Shown here: positions 7,752 to 15,796 of the stretch, one piece after another | Layout: each line of letters starts with the position of its first letter | Numbering within the stretch: position 1 is the first letter of the stretch | Assembly (NCBI RefSeq): GCF_036867195.1 | Contig: NZ_JBAJII010000001.1 | Location: forward strand, 2,108,001-2,172,000 | Reading direction: 5' to 3' | DNA: 64,000 nucleotides | DNA from: Arthrobacter sp. Soc17.1.1.1 | GTDB lineage: Bacteria > Actinomycetota > Actinomycetes > Actinomycetales > Micrococcaceae | Made by a program: the position numbers and the translations under genes | The notes under the pieces: model-generated | Seen by the model: the letters and a program-made list of their open reading frames with translations, nothing else | Databases searched by the model: none | Told to the model about the DNA's origin: nothing

Positions 7752-8875
7752 GGAGCCTCCTGAAGAATCTGGTCGTATAAATGCAGGTAGCTGGTGGCCA
7801 TCGCCTCTGGCGTCCAGATGGACGCCGCCTCGATGCAGTCCTCGGCACGAATACTGTCGAGTTCCTGCAGGAACCCTGCCAACTCCAGTTCTTCCGCGCC
7901 AAGAAACCCGGTAAGGCCGTGCTGCACCAACGAGGGCAGCACCCCTAACGGTGTCCCGACAACCGGAACGCCCCGTGAGAGGGCTTCCACTACCCCGGTC
8001 GCTCCCGGCTCGGCCCATCGGTTGGGCGCCAGGAGTACCCGGGCAGAACGCAGGACGCGTTCCTTTGCTTCGCCGCCGACACCTCCAATCCACCGGTACC
8101 TGTGTCCGTCGAGCAGTGGACGAACCTCGTCCTGGAAGTAGATGACATCGGGGTGGGATGTCAGCTGGGCGTCACCGGACGCAAGACGGCGGTCGAGTTC
8201 AGCGGGATCATCGATGCCGGCAACCGGCCCGGCGAGCACCAGCGGCAAGCCCGCCTGTCGACAGATCCGCACGGCCGCATCCTGCCCCTTGTCCCTGGTG
8301 ATGCGGGCCAGCACCAGGGCATGGTCGGCTTTCTCCGCCCGAACCTCCAGTGCCGGCGGGGCCGCAAGCGGGACGATACCGATGACCTGGCGGCGCAGTG
8401 CCTCCGGTGCGCGGTCCAGCTGGGACCGCGATACCGCGGCGAATCGGACACGACCACGACCGTCGAAGGATTCATAGAATGCGCCGTGCTTCGCCAGATC
8501 CCAGTGCAGGGTCTGCAGCACTGGCGGTGCGGCGGTACCCATCGCAGCAAAGACTGCAGGTCCTACGACTTCGAGATGATCATGGACAAGGTCCCAGGTG
8601 CCACCGTCGTAGATGGCCTGAACGATCCCCTGCATCTGGGCGTGCGCGATGCCCGAAACCTGGTTGTAGGGCCTGGCGATCGCGGCGAACTGTGGTCCGG
8701 CCAGCGGATGCAGGTAGCTGTCGGCTTCGATCGTGCTGGTACCGACGGTGGCCAGCGTGACATGCACACCGGCCCTGCGTAGTTCGGGAATCAAGGTGGC
8801 GATGACCGTTTCGATGCCACCATAACCGGAGGGTGGGACGGGCAGCCACGGCCCGGCATTCATGAGAACCCGCAC
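7748..8875 (-). CDS. GT4-family glycosyltransferase
   Basis: A 375-residue retaining GT-B glycosyltransferase of family 4. The N-terminus has the acceptor-side glycine motif (PPSGYGGIETVIATLIPEL), and the C-terminal nucleotide-sugar half carries EPGATGVVEALSRGVPVVGT with the conserved E-x7-E donor motif. It starts 2 nt after the gpgS stop and overlaps the next gene, so it is translationally coupled. In other bacteria glucosylglycerate can be extended by a GT4 enzyme (for example to mannosylglucosylglycerate), so this enzyme may add a second sugar, but donor and acceptor cannot be read from sequence. Confidence 0.82.
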   Translation of the reverse strand: MRVLMNAGPWLPVPPSGYGGIETVIATLIPELRRAGVHVTLATVGTSTIEADSYLHPLAGPQFAAIARPYNQVSGIAHAQMQGIVQAIYDGGTWDLVHDHLEVVGPAVFAAMGTAAPPVLQTLHWDLAKHGAFYESFDGRGRVRFAAVSRSQLDRAPEALRRQVIGIVPLAAPPALEVRAEKADHALVLARITRDKGQDAAVRICRQAGLPLVLAGPVAGIDDPAELDRRLASGDAQLTSHPDVIYFQDEVRPLLDGHRYRWIGGVGGEAKERVLRSARVLLAPNRWAEPGATGVVEALSRGVPVVGTPLGVLPSLVQHGLTGFLGAEELELAGFLQELDSIRAEDCIEAASIWTPEAMATSYLHLYDQILQEAP

Positions 8876-8877
8876 GC

Positions 8878-9849
8878 TCAGGCCCGCTCGCCGGTCAGGG
8901 ACCAGCGCTGTCCGACGTCCAGCATGGGCGGGCGTTCGGACACCCCGACGACGGTGGTGTCACCGATGTAGTCCTCCCCGTTCCGCAGGAACTGCGTCAG
9001 TTCCACGGTGCGGGGGGCAGCCGGGGCTAGCCCGCGCCGGTGAAGTCTCGCCTGCACTGTGAGATGGATCTGCATCGCCATCCTGGCCAGCTCCCCATCG
9101 GTCGAATTGCGGTGGCGGCGTTCTCCGAGATCCACCTGCGCCATACCATCCAGGCCCACCGCTTCCAGCACATCGATCAGCATGCCGATCTCGACTCCGT
9201 AACCGGAGACAAACGGTATGCATTCGAGCAGACTGCGGCGCCCGGCGTACTCCCCGGCCAACGGCTGGACGACCCCCGCCAACTCGGGCCAGAACAGATT
9301 CAGCAGGGGACGCGCCACGAGTTCGGTCACCCGGCCACCCCCGGCCGGCATGACCTTCACCCCGTCATCGAGGGGGCGGTCGTAGTAGCTCTTGACGAAC
9401 TGAATCTGCGGATCCGTCAGCAGCGGACCGAGCAGACCGACCGCGAACTGCGCGTTGAACCCCCGCAGGTCTGCATCGATGAACACGATGATGTCCCCCG
9501 AAGCGATCGCCAGCGACTTCCACAACGCTTCGCCCTTGCCGGGTATGCATCCGGTGTCCGGCAGGATCTGGTCCTGGTGGGCAATCGTAGCTCCAGCGGC
9601 CGCCGCCACGGCAGAGGTTTCGTCCGTGGAATTCGAATCGATGACGATGATCTCATCCAACAGGGGCAGCTCTTCCATCAACTCGGCGCGCAACGCGGTG
9701 ACGATCGGTCCGACGGTTGCTGCTTCGTTTTTCGCCGGAAGCACCACGCTGACCCGTTGACCTTGCTTGCGCGCCATTAGGTCCTGCCGGTCGAACACGT
9801 TCCCATGGAAGCTTCGGAACGAATACCAATCCTGAACCTCTGCCCGCAT
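8878..9849 (-). CDS. gpgS: Glucosyl-3-phosphoglycerate synthase
   Basis: A 323-residue GT-A fold glycosyltransferase (family GT81) that transfers glucose from an NDP-glucose to 3-phosphoglycerate, the first step to glucosylglycerate, a compatible solute and the primer of methylglucose lipopolysaccharides in mycobacteria. Seen: VVLPAKNEAATVG at the donor site, VIDSNSTDET, the metal-binding region VFIDADLRGFN, GEYAGRRSLLE, and GYGVEIGMLIDV. The ATG at 9849 follows AGGAGA and gives the known family N-terminus; an upstream in-frame extension to 10068 has no support. Divergent from a GpgP-like phosphatase and first in a four-gene operon. Confidence 0.85.
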   Translation of the reverse strand: MRAEVQDWYSFRSFHGNVFDRQDLMARKQGQRVSVVLPAKNEAATVGPIVTALRAELMEELPLLDEIIVIDSNSTDETSAVAAAAGATIAHQDQILPDTGCIPGKGEALWKSLAIASGDIIVFIDADLRGFNAQFAVGLLGPLLTDPQIQFVKSYYDRPLDDGVKVMPAGGGRVTELVARPLLNLFWPELAGVVQPLAGEYAGRRSLLECIPFVSGYGVEIGMLIDVLEAVGLDGMAQVDLGERRHRNSTDGELARMAMQIHLTVQARLHRRGLAPAAPRTVELTQFLRNGEDYIGDTTVVGVSERPPMLDVGQRWSLTGERA

Positions 9850-10062
9850 GCCGGTCTCCTCTCGCCAAGCCTCCCGGTAGATCCCAGCCCGGCTATGGAT
9901 AGGATCAGGTCGAAGCCTACGGTTCCGCCAAGCCCTTGGGAATAGATCAAAAACCCGGCGGTCCGTGACCGAACTCCGCTTCGACAAGGATCGCGCAGGC
10001 CCGGATCGGAGTCGGATCATGGTCGGAAGCCATAGGGAAACCAACGGCAATGAGGAGAACTG

Positions 10063-10746
10063 ATGCACCAGACACGGGCCGGCGGAACTCGTCCCCGCCT
10101 GGTGCTATGGAGGCATGGGCAGACTGAGTGGAACGTCCTGGAGAAAGCACAGGGTCACGCAGACATCCCCCTCGATGCGACCGGTCGCCGCCAGGCACAG
10201 GAGGCCGCGAAGCTATTGGTTGCCTTCAAGCCCCGCTTCATCTGGTCCAGCGATCTGGAACGCGCCCGGCATACCGCCGCCGAGCTGGCCCGACTGACCG
10301 GTCTGGAACCGGTGTTGGACAAGCGGCTCCGCGAATACCACGTAGGCATCCGGGAAGGCACCACCTTCGGCGAGTTCCGGCAGCAGCACCCCGACGTTCA
10401 TAGAAGGTTCTTCGCCGAAGAGAACTACCGGGTTCCCGGGGCGGAACTGCCCTCGGAGGTGAACCAGCGGATGAAGACCGTGATGATGGAGGCGGCCGTA
10501 GCCCTACAGGGCGGCGGCACCGGCGTCCTGGTCGGACACGGGGCAGCGCTGCGCAGCGGACTACTGGCCTTCTTCGACGCCCCAGCCCATATGCGGGAGA
10601 TGTTCGCGGGCATGGCCAACTGCGCCTGGACCGTCCTTGAAGAACACCCCGACCGCGGCTGGCAGATCATCGACTTCAACGCCCAAAGCCTGCCCAGTAG
10701 GTCTGTGCCGCTAGCCGATGACATGCCTGCCGCACATGACTCGTAG
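10063..10746 (+). CDS. gpgP: Histidine phosphatase, probable glucosyl-3-phosphoglycerate phosphatase
   Basis: A 227-residue histidine phosphatase superfamily protein. The catalytic RHG motif is in LVLWRHGQTEWNVLE and the second catalytic His in VGHGAALRSGL; SDLERARHTAAELA is the usual Arg-containing helix. In Mycobacterium the GpgP enzyme of this family removes phosphate from glucosyl-3-phosphoglycerate. Divergence from gpgS with a shared 213-nt intergenic region strongly suggests the same role here. GAGGAG precedes the ATG by 5 nt. Other histidine phosphatases (phosphoglycerate mutase-like) cannot be excluded from motifs alone, so the call rests on context. Confidence 0.78.
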   Translation: MHQTRAGGTRPRLVLWRHGQTEWNVLEKAQGHADIPLDATGRRQAQEAAKLLVAFKPRFIWSSDLERARHTAAELARLTGLEPVLDKRLREYHVGIREGTTFGEFRQQHPDVHRRFFAEENYRVPGAELPSEVNQRMKTVMMEAAVALQGGGTGVLVGHGAALRSGLLAFFDAPAHMREMFAGMANCAWTVLEEHPDRGWQIIDFNAQSLPSRSVPLADDMPAAHDS

Positions 10747-11697
10747 AGCCACGCCGGAACCGCTGCGCCCCCGGGTTCCTATCCCAGGTGAGAGAGAACA
10801 TTAGGAGCACCGGGCGCGGACCCAATGCATCAGCCGACCGACGGTCCGAAGGGTAGCGCACGCCACCGGTCGGGTGTGTGTAGTCGTCGGAGGTCAGCCC
10901 TGAAGAGCCGCCCCGAGCCTCCTCGCCTGCTCAAGCTCGGTGGGCGTGCTCGGGGCAGTAGTCGCGGCCGACGTCGACCGTGATCGTCCGGTGCATCAAC
11001 CCTCAGGCAGGGGACGGTCTTCGTCGACACGTTTCGAGGTGGCCGGCAGAGGCCCTGATCGCTTGTCTGTCTCCTCATTCACGTTGCCCGCGGGGCCTTT
11101 TTCTAGTCGTCCGCAAATGCTTCCGGCACTGGTAGCGATTCGATATCGCCGCCCTGCTCGTCGAGCTCGCCACGCTCGCAAGCCTGAACGATATCCTCCA
11201 TCCTTGAGGAATCCGGTTGTCACCTCCGAGGAACGATGCGACCTCACGACCCCCTGCGCCGGTCTGATAGTGACCGATTTCCCGGATCTGCGCTAGAGCG
11301 GGCTACGGCCCTCCTGGAGCATCTGCGCGGAAGGACCACGCAGCCAGCACCACGTCCTCCCTCGACGCCGGCCAGCACGCGGCAGGCGTGAGCCTTGTGG
11401 ACGCATGCCAGGGCGATGGTGACAGCGCCGGACAGGAAGCGGCAGCTCCGGCGTCCGAGGAAAGTCAGGCAGTGTCATCGCCAGTGTCTCGGGCAGTTCC
11501 ACCAGCCCGAGAAAAGAGCGAGCGTTGATCTGTCGACACGTTGCTGCTTCTCCCGCGCACGTGCTGCACAGCAGGAACCAAGGGCCCGACTGCACATCCA
11601 CAGCGGACGCCGTGATGCAGCGCGATTGCGATGGCGCATGGGACTCAGCAGGCACGTGGTGTTCGCCGTGGCCAGCCAGGCACCGTCCCCGCGAGCG
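10747..11697. other. 951-nt gap with decayed sequence
   Basis: No intact gene. It contains a two-frame GAF-like remnant (annotated at 11136-11296) and, on the plus strand around 11341-11530, an open frame with AAGVSLVDA that weakly recalls the start of GAF-ANTAR proteins. The rest shows no ribosome sites, motifs or steady codon bias. Confidence 0.4.
11136..11296 (+). pseudogene. Possible GAF-ANTAR N-terminal remnant, frameshifted
   Basis: Frame one (11136-11207) reads RFDIAALLVELATLASLNDI and stops at TGA. About 20 nt later another frame (11228-11296) reads CDLTTPCAGLIVTDFPDLR and stops. Together they resemble the start of a GAF-ANTAR regulator, where a helix of the type DxxxLLxxLxxxC leads into an AGLxLxD strand. 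The frameshift and stop codon mark it as dead. The assignment is tentative. Confidence 0.3.
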
Positions 11698-11895
11698 CTA
11701 AGCCGCCTCTACGTCCATGAGCGGCGGCAGTGAGGGCAGCGTCAGGACGGAGGCGGGATGGCGATCACGCAGTGCTACCTGGATCGGCAGGGGCGGCATG
11801 AGCCGGCCCCGTTCGATGATCTCGAGGGTCCGCCGGCACTGAGGAACGAACGTCTTCGAGTTTGCGTCGTGGTATTCGCCGGAGTGAGTGATCAT
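11698..11895 (-). CDS. Small hypothetical protein, 65 aa
   Basis: An open frame with ATG at 11895 preceded by AGAGAAG at about the right distance. It reads TFVPQCRRTLEIIERGRLM and ends in a Pro/Leu-rich tail (LTLPSLPPLMDVEAA). No family recognised and no membrane segment. Flanked on both sides by gene debris, so it may itself be a fragment or a chance frame. Confidence 0.3.
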   Translation of the reverse strand: MITHSGEYHDANSKTFVPQCRRTLEIIERGRLMPPLPIQVALRDRHPASVLTLPSLPPLMDVEAA

Positions 11896-12080
11896 GACTG
11901 TCTTCTCTTGCTGATGAGTCCGTCTACAGGCTATTCGTTGCCAGTGACACTTGAGCGAGGTGCCGTAACGGTGAGAACCGTCATCACGGCGGCGATCAGG
12001 GCCGCTGGTAGGACCTCAGGCAGGCTCGGGGATGCCGACGATCATCCGGTCGAAGTCGGCGTCGAAGAACCCGCGGACGC

Positions 12081-12306
12081 TCATATGAGGACTCCACCGG
12101 AGACTTCGACGTTCTCCCCTGTCACCCAGCGGAGATTGTCGGAAACCAGTGCAGTGATGGCGTCGGCGATCTCCTCTGGGTGCCCGACCCGGCCCAGCCT
12201 GCTGGGCGAGGGCGTCCCGCATGGTCTCGCCGTTACGCTTGGCGCCTCCATTGACATCGGTAGCCGTGGGTCCGGGAGCAATCGAGTTAAGGCGCATTGC
12301 GCGCAA
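12081..12306 (-). pseudogene. SDR-family oxidoreductase, C-terminal remnant
   Basis: Two overlapping frames make up the last third of a short-chain dehydrogenase. The first (from 12306) reads MRLNSIAPGPTATDV, the classic SDR region after the catalytic Tyr/Lys. The second (about 12197-12081) reads GRVGHPEEIADAITALVSDN and then GENVEVSGGVLI before its stop. A single frameshift near 12195 separates them, and the Rossmann and catalytic parts are missing upstream. The gene is therefore both truncated and frameshifted. Confidence 0.7.
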
Positions 12307-12335
12307 GACCGACGCCGGTCGCCCGGACCCCCCAA

Positions 12336-13148
12336 CTAGATCCGTGTGATGTCGGATCGGGCGATGACCGCCCCGTCCGCATCACGGATCTGTACCCGAG
12401 CCAGGTCCTGACGCAGGACGGCTGCGTTCATACGGCAAGTAACGGTTCGTTCCGTTCCGAGGAAAGTCCCGGACAGCAACTCCTGCCCGTCCTCCCGTAT
12501 CAGGACGACGTCGTAGGTCTGACCGGCAGGAAGACCATCAATTTCGAGAATCGTCTCCGTTCCCCAGGTATGTGCGACGAGTTCAGCATCCATGCGCGCC
12601 CCTTGCGGGGTCTGGGTCAGCACGATGGGCTCCACAGCACCCAGTGTGCCCGGCGGCCCTTTGGGAGGAAGGTCCAGGAGGTGGTCGATGCCCACTCCTC
12701 CCAATGCCCCGACGACGAGCAAGCTCGCCGCGATGGCGCTGACGGAGATCAACCGTCGCCGATGATGAGAAAGCTGGGAGTGGCGAGGGACATGGGAACC
12801 TCTTGCGGTTCGGCGTGGGGACGAACTGCCGAGCAGTGGTGAAACGTCCGCGTCGCTTCCTGGTCGGCTCTGATGTTCTTGATCAACAGCAGCGACGACG
12901 CGGCGTTCAAGGCCGGCAGGTACATCATGGTCGTCCCAGGACAGTACCGGGGACGCCGTGAGTCGGGCCGAGAGTCGACGGAGGGCCTGGTACTCATCGG
13001 AGAAGGCGTCGTCGGCGGCGCAGAGATCGTCGAACATCGTGCGCTGTTCGGTACTCAGGTCATCAGCGAGAGCTGCAGCCATGAGCTCAGCGTGCTCCTT
13101 GCCGCGGTCGTGCTCCTGGTCGTGCTCCTGGTCGTGGTCCTGGTTCAT
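12336..13148 (-). CDS. RskA-type anti-sigma factor
   Basis: A 270-residue membrane anti-sigma factor. The N-terminal cytoplasmic domain (HAELMAAALADDLSTEQRTM) is the usual sigma-binding fold of the RskA family and lacks the zinc-binding HxxxCxxC motif. One membrane helix lies at about residues 132-152 (LISVSAIAASLLVVGALGGV), and the outer C-terminal domain (TQTPQGARMDAELVAHTWGT, GLPAGQTYDVVLI) matches RskA. Family members are cut by regulated proteolysis to free the sigma factor. The first 16 residues are an unusual DQEH repeat from three 12-nt units. It overlaps the sigma gene stop by 4 nt. Confidence 0.85.
   Translation of the reverse strand: MNQDHDQEHDQEHDRGKEHAELMAAALADDLSTEQRTMFDDLCAADDAFSDEYQALRRLSARLTASPVLSWDDHDVPAGLERRVVAAVDQEHQSRPGSDADVSPLLGSSSPRRTARGSHVPRHSQLSHHRRRLISVSAIAASLLVVGALGGVGIDHLLDLPPKGPPGTLGAVEPIVLTQTPQGARMDAELVAHTWGTETILEIDGLPAGQTYDVVLIREDGQELLSGTFLGTERTVTCRMNAAVLRQDLARVQIRDADGAVIARSDITRI
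13107..13142 (-). repeat. 12-nt tandem repeat, three units, in the anti-sigma start
   Basis: Three consecutive units of gtcgtgctcctg (third with one change) encode His-Asp-Gln-Glu repeats immediately after the initiator Met. It is in frame and length change by whole units would leave the reading frame intact. Confidence 0.85.
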
Positions 13149-13696
13149 GGTCTTGCCTCCTCTCCTAGAGCGGTCCGTAGTGCCTTGAGTCCGTAATACA
13201 TACGCGTGCGAAGCGTGGCAACCGGCACTCCCGTGCGTTCTTGCACCTGCTGGTAGGTCAGTCCCTCGAGTTGCACCGCGACGATCACTGCCCGATGTTC
13301 GGCGCTCAGCATGGCCAGGCCGGCGTAGAGGACGATTCGATCTTCGATGGCATCTGTACCGCCTCCCTCGTCCGCTCCTACCTCAAGGTGCTGGTCCACC
13401 ACGGAAACCGGTCGTCGTGCCCGTGCTCTCATCTCGTCGATGATGACGTTGCGCGCAATGGCGAAAAGCCAGGTCCGCTCGGAGCCCTGGGATGCCCGAT
13501 ACCGGTCTCGTGACCGCCACGCCCTGACAAATACTTCCTGCACACAGTCTTCAGCGATGGCCGCGTCGCGGACGCTGTTGAACGCGAACCCGTACAGATC
13601 CCGCCCATGCGCTGTGAAGGCCCGGCGCACATCGAAGGAAGGCCCAGCCGATCCCACCGGGCGCACGGCCTCGACATCTTCCATCAGTTCCAACAC
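13145..13696 (-). CDS. ECF sigma factor, SigK-like
   Basis: A 183-residue extracytoplasmic-function sigma-70 factor. Region 2 spans about residues 25-95 (DLYGFAFNSVRDAAIAEDCV, then EVFVRAWR, the -10 recognition helix) and region 4 about 120-180 (LEGLTYQQVQERTGVPVATL, the -35 recognition HTH). It is followed with a 4-nt overlap by an RskA-like anti-sigma factor, the arrangement of sigK-rskA. The GTG at 13696 is used; an ATG five codons later is possible. It should autoregulate and drive the divergent DUF4394 gene. Confidence 0.9.
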   Translation of the reverse strand: MLELMEDVEAVRPVGSAGPSFDVRRAFTAHGRDLYGFAFNSVRDAAIAEDCVQEVFVRAWRSRDRYRASQGSERTWLFAIARNVIIDEMRARARRPVSVVDQHLEVGADEGGGTDAIEDRIVLYAGLAMLSAEHRAVIVAVQLEGLTYQQVQERTGVPVATLRTRMYYGLKALRTALGEEARP

Positions 13697-13904
13697 GTTC
13701 TCATCCCCGCCAACCTAGCCGTTGAAGGAGATACGACGCTAAACCTTCCCCCATTCATCCCTCGACTCCGTTTCCTGGCAACAGCAGCAACAACACCGAC
13801 ATCAGCAGCATCACCGGCAAGGGTCAGGGAGCCGCCGGAGGCCGCACGCCGGATAGACGCCATCGTGCGCCAAGGAAGCCCGGTCGGCGATTCGTGGCGA
13901 ACGT

Positions 13905-13932
13905 TGAACGCAACCACGATCGACCGCGTATA
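13905..13932 (+). promoter_or_regulatory. Candidate ECF-type promoter for the DUF4394 gene
   Basis: TGAAC at 13905 and CGTA at 13927 are separated by 17 nt, which fits the AAC...CGT pattern used by many ECF sigma factors. It would give a start near 13940 and a 5' leader of roughly 45 nt. Chosen because the sigma factor is encoded divergently; not verified. Confidence 0.35.
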
Positions 13933-13983
13933 CCCTTCCGAGTCGACCGATCTTCGGCGACCGTCACGTTCGAGGAGAACACG

Positions 13984-14886
13984 ATGAACAGAACCTTCAA
14001 GCTGGGTGTCGCGGCGATCGCCGTGACCAGTGTGATGGCCGTGGCGCCTGCCATGACCAGTGCGGTGACCGTGGCACCGGCCGTGGCCGACGGTGGATCC
14101 AACGGCAAAGTCAACGGCGGTGACCGGTCGCGCTCCGACAAACTGCGGATCGTCGGTCTGGCTGATGCCGGCACCAGGCTTGTGCAGTTCGATGTCAAGA
14201 AGCCCGGTAAGGTGCGTGGCGGCGTTGGCGTGAGCGGCCTGACCGGTGGTGATACCCGGCTCGTCGGGATCGACTTCCGTGTCCAGGACGGGAATCTCTA
14301 CGGCGTCGGGAACAACGCGGCGAGCGCCGGAGTCTACTCGATCAATCAGGAGACGGGGGTGGCCACGGAAGTCACCCGGCTCACCGTTGCGCTGAGCGGG
14401 ACGACGTTCGGCGTGGACTTCAACCCTGCGGCCAACGCGCTCCGGGTCGTCAGTGACAACGGCCAGAATCTGCGCCAACCGTTCGCCTCCCCCGGCGCGA
14501 CGACTGTCGCTGACGGCACGCTGAGCTATGCGCCGCCGGCAGTGGCTCCCGGCATCAATGGCGCGGCCTACACCAACAACGACCTCGACCCGAACACGGC
14601 AACCACCCTCTACGATCTGGACACCGCCCTCGACCAGATCGCCATCCAGTCCCCCGCCAACGCGGGCTCACTGGCCGCCACCGGTAAACTCGGCGTCGAC
14701 GCCACCGGCGATACCGGCTTCGACATCTACTCCACCCTCCACAACGGGAGCACCGTCGAGGTGACGGGCTTCGCGGCCGTCAACGGATCGCTCTACGAGA
14801 TCACCCTGTTCAACGGGAGGGCCACCTTCCTCGGCACCCTCGGCGCCCCGGTCACCGACATCGCCGTTCCACTGAACCAACTCTGA
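13984..14886 (+). CDS. Secreted DUF4394 domain protein
   Basis: A 300-residue exported protein. The first about 37 residues are a signal peptide: MNRTFKLGVAAIAVTSVMA, then a run ending in a VADG-type cleavage region. The rest is DUF4394, a beta-propeller-like repeat protein (RIVGLADAGTRLVQFDV, LVGIDFRVQDGNLYGVGN, TFGVDFNPAANALRVVSD). In mycobacteria and relatives, secreted proteins beside SigK/RskA-type pairs are sigma targets. AGGAGAA precedes the ATG. No enzyme motif is seen; role in the envelope is unknown. Longer in-frame starts upstream lack a signal peptide. Confidence 0.85.
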   Translation: MNRTFKLGVAAIAVTSVMAVAPAMTSAVTVAPAVADGGSNGKVNGGDRSRSDKLRIVGLADAGTRLVQFDVKKPGKVRGGVGVSGLTGGDTRLVGIDFRVQDGNLYGVGNNAASAGVYSINQETGVATEVTRLTVALSGTTFGVDFNPAANALRVVSDNGQNLRQPFASPGATTVADGTLSYAPPAVAPGINGAAYTNNDLDPNTATTLYDLDTALDQIAIQSPANAGSLAATGKLGVDATGDTGFDIYSTLHNGSTVEVTGFAAVNGSLYEITLFNGRATFLGTLGAPVTDIAVPLNQL

Positions 14887-15041
14887 ACACCCCCACGAAC
14901 CGTCGCTGGTACCGACCACGAAGGCCGTGCCTACTGAGCCCGAAGCGCCGATCCCAGGGTCGTCGTGGGGGCATCCGATCTGGCCATGAGGAGCGCGGCA
15001 CGCACGATTCCTCAGCCGGACGGGAGGTTCGCCCGAGGGAC

Positions 15042-15173
15042 ATGGGCGGTGACGAAAGTGTCGTCGACGACATCGGACAGCACGCCGTGACGTTCGAGGT
15101 GGCGCAGCGGGCGAACATCAGCACCGGCGAGCTGTGGGTGTACTAGATCAGCATGGGCGGGCTAGGCCCATAG
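15042..15173 (+). pseudogene. Remnant of the GAF-family N-terminal module
   Basis: An ATG with GAGGG upstream opens a frame reading VTFEVAQRANISTGELWVY, then an in-frame TAG, then ISMGG. This aligns with MTTFALSEAHVGVEDVWVRY and YGLGG at the start of the GAF protein at 3588-4382, with nearly the same distance from Met to Trp. The stop falls inside the conserved WVxYY motif and the rest of the gene is missing. It is a dead third copy of that gene's 5' end. Confidence 0.55.
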
Positions 15174-15213
15174 TTGTGATCTCGGCCCTCCTGCCTGCCC
15201 GACCTCGGCCCTC

Positions 15214-15290
15214 CTACCCGATATCGGGCAGGCTCCCCTCTGAGACAACGTCCGCTGCCAGGAGGGCCATCCCTATCTCTCGCCTCTCGT
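15214..15290 (-). pseudogene. ANTAR-gene C-terminal remnant
   Basis: Read on the minus strand this encodes IGMALLAADVVSEGSLPDIG followed by a stop. The intact ANTAR protein at 4798-5088 ends GMGMALVAANLVSDGRLPDN and three more residues. Upstream of position 15290 the similarity jumps straight to the intact gene's upstream region, so about 270 nt covering most of the ANTAR gene have been deleted. Confidence 0.75.
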
Positions 15291-15475
15291 GCGGTCCACC
15301 GGTTCACGGCATCTGCGCATGGTTGCGGGGCCGCCTGCCGGCTCGAGCGGGGGTGAGGATGGTCCGAAGCGTCATCTGGCTCGGCATCGCAACACACGAT
15401 TGCCGAGCGATCCCGCTGTCCACAGGGGCCGCTCGGTCCGACACTGGAGAGTGAGTCGCGACAGTGGGAGGAACG

Positions 15476-15796
15476 ATGGGATCGGAGCACCTCGAACGGG
15501 TGGCAGCTATCGCCCATGCCGATAGCCCGACGGGCGTCAATACCCTCAGGGCGCCCGTAGTGCCTGTGGAGTCGATGCCTCCGGCGGACCTGCAGGCCGC
15601 GATTGCGTCCGCAGTCCACCATGGGGAGCCTGTCGCCGTCGTCGCAGCGACCGCTGATGTCCCGGCCCTCGTGGTCCTCGATGCCCTGGACGCCCTGGAA
15701 CCGCATGCCGGACACACTGCGCACGACATGCACGAGGCGGCGCGGACGGTGGACGCGCTCGGAAGCCGGAACGGACCGGGCGCGCACGGAGGCTGA
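15476..15796 (+). CDS. Small HTH-like protein, paralogue of 2030-2242
   Basis: A 106-residue protein with a strong GGGAGG before the ATG. It opens with EHLERVA, has an insertion of about 20 residues, then shows DLQAAIASAVHHGEPVAVVA and PALVVLDALDALE, the same helical block as the 70-residue paralogue. The tail is His/Ala/Gly-rich. It sits right after the ANTAR remnant. The block could be a small HTH with sequence-specific binding, but no partner or DNA target is visible. Confidence 0.6.
   Translation: MGSEHLERVAAIAHADSPTGVNTLRAPVVPVESMPPADLQAAIASAVHHGEPVAVVAATADVPALVVLDALDALEPHAGHTAHDMHEAARTVDALGSRNGPGAHGG

Noticed and set aside
9850..10068. N-terminal extension of GpgS
   Set aside because: The extension is unlike the family, passes through the divergent promoter region and would overlap the gpgP start; the ATG at 9849 has a good ribosome site.
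10940..11296. Intact 118-codon gene
   Set aside because: No ribosome site; only the last 23 codons look coding, and these join a frameshifted fragment, so it was recorded as a remnant.
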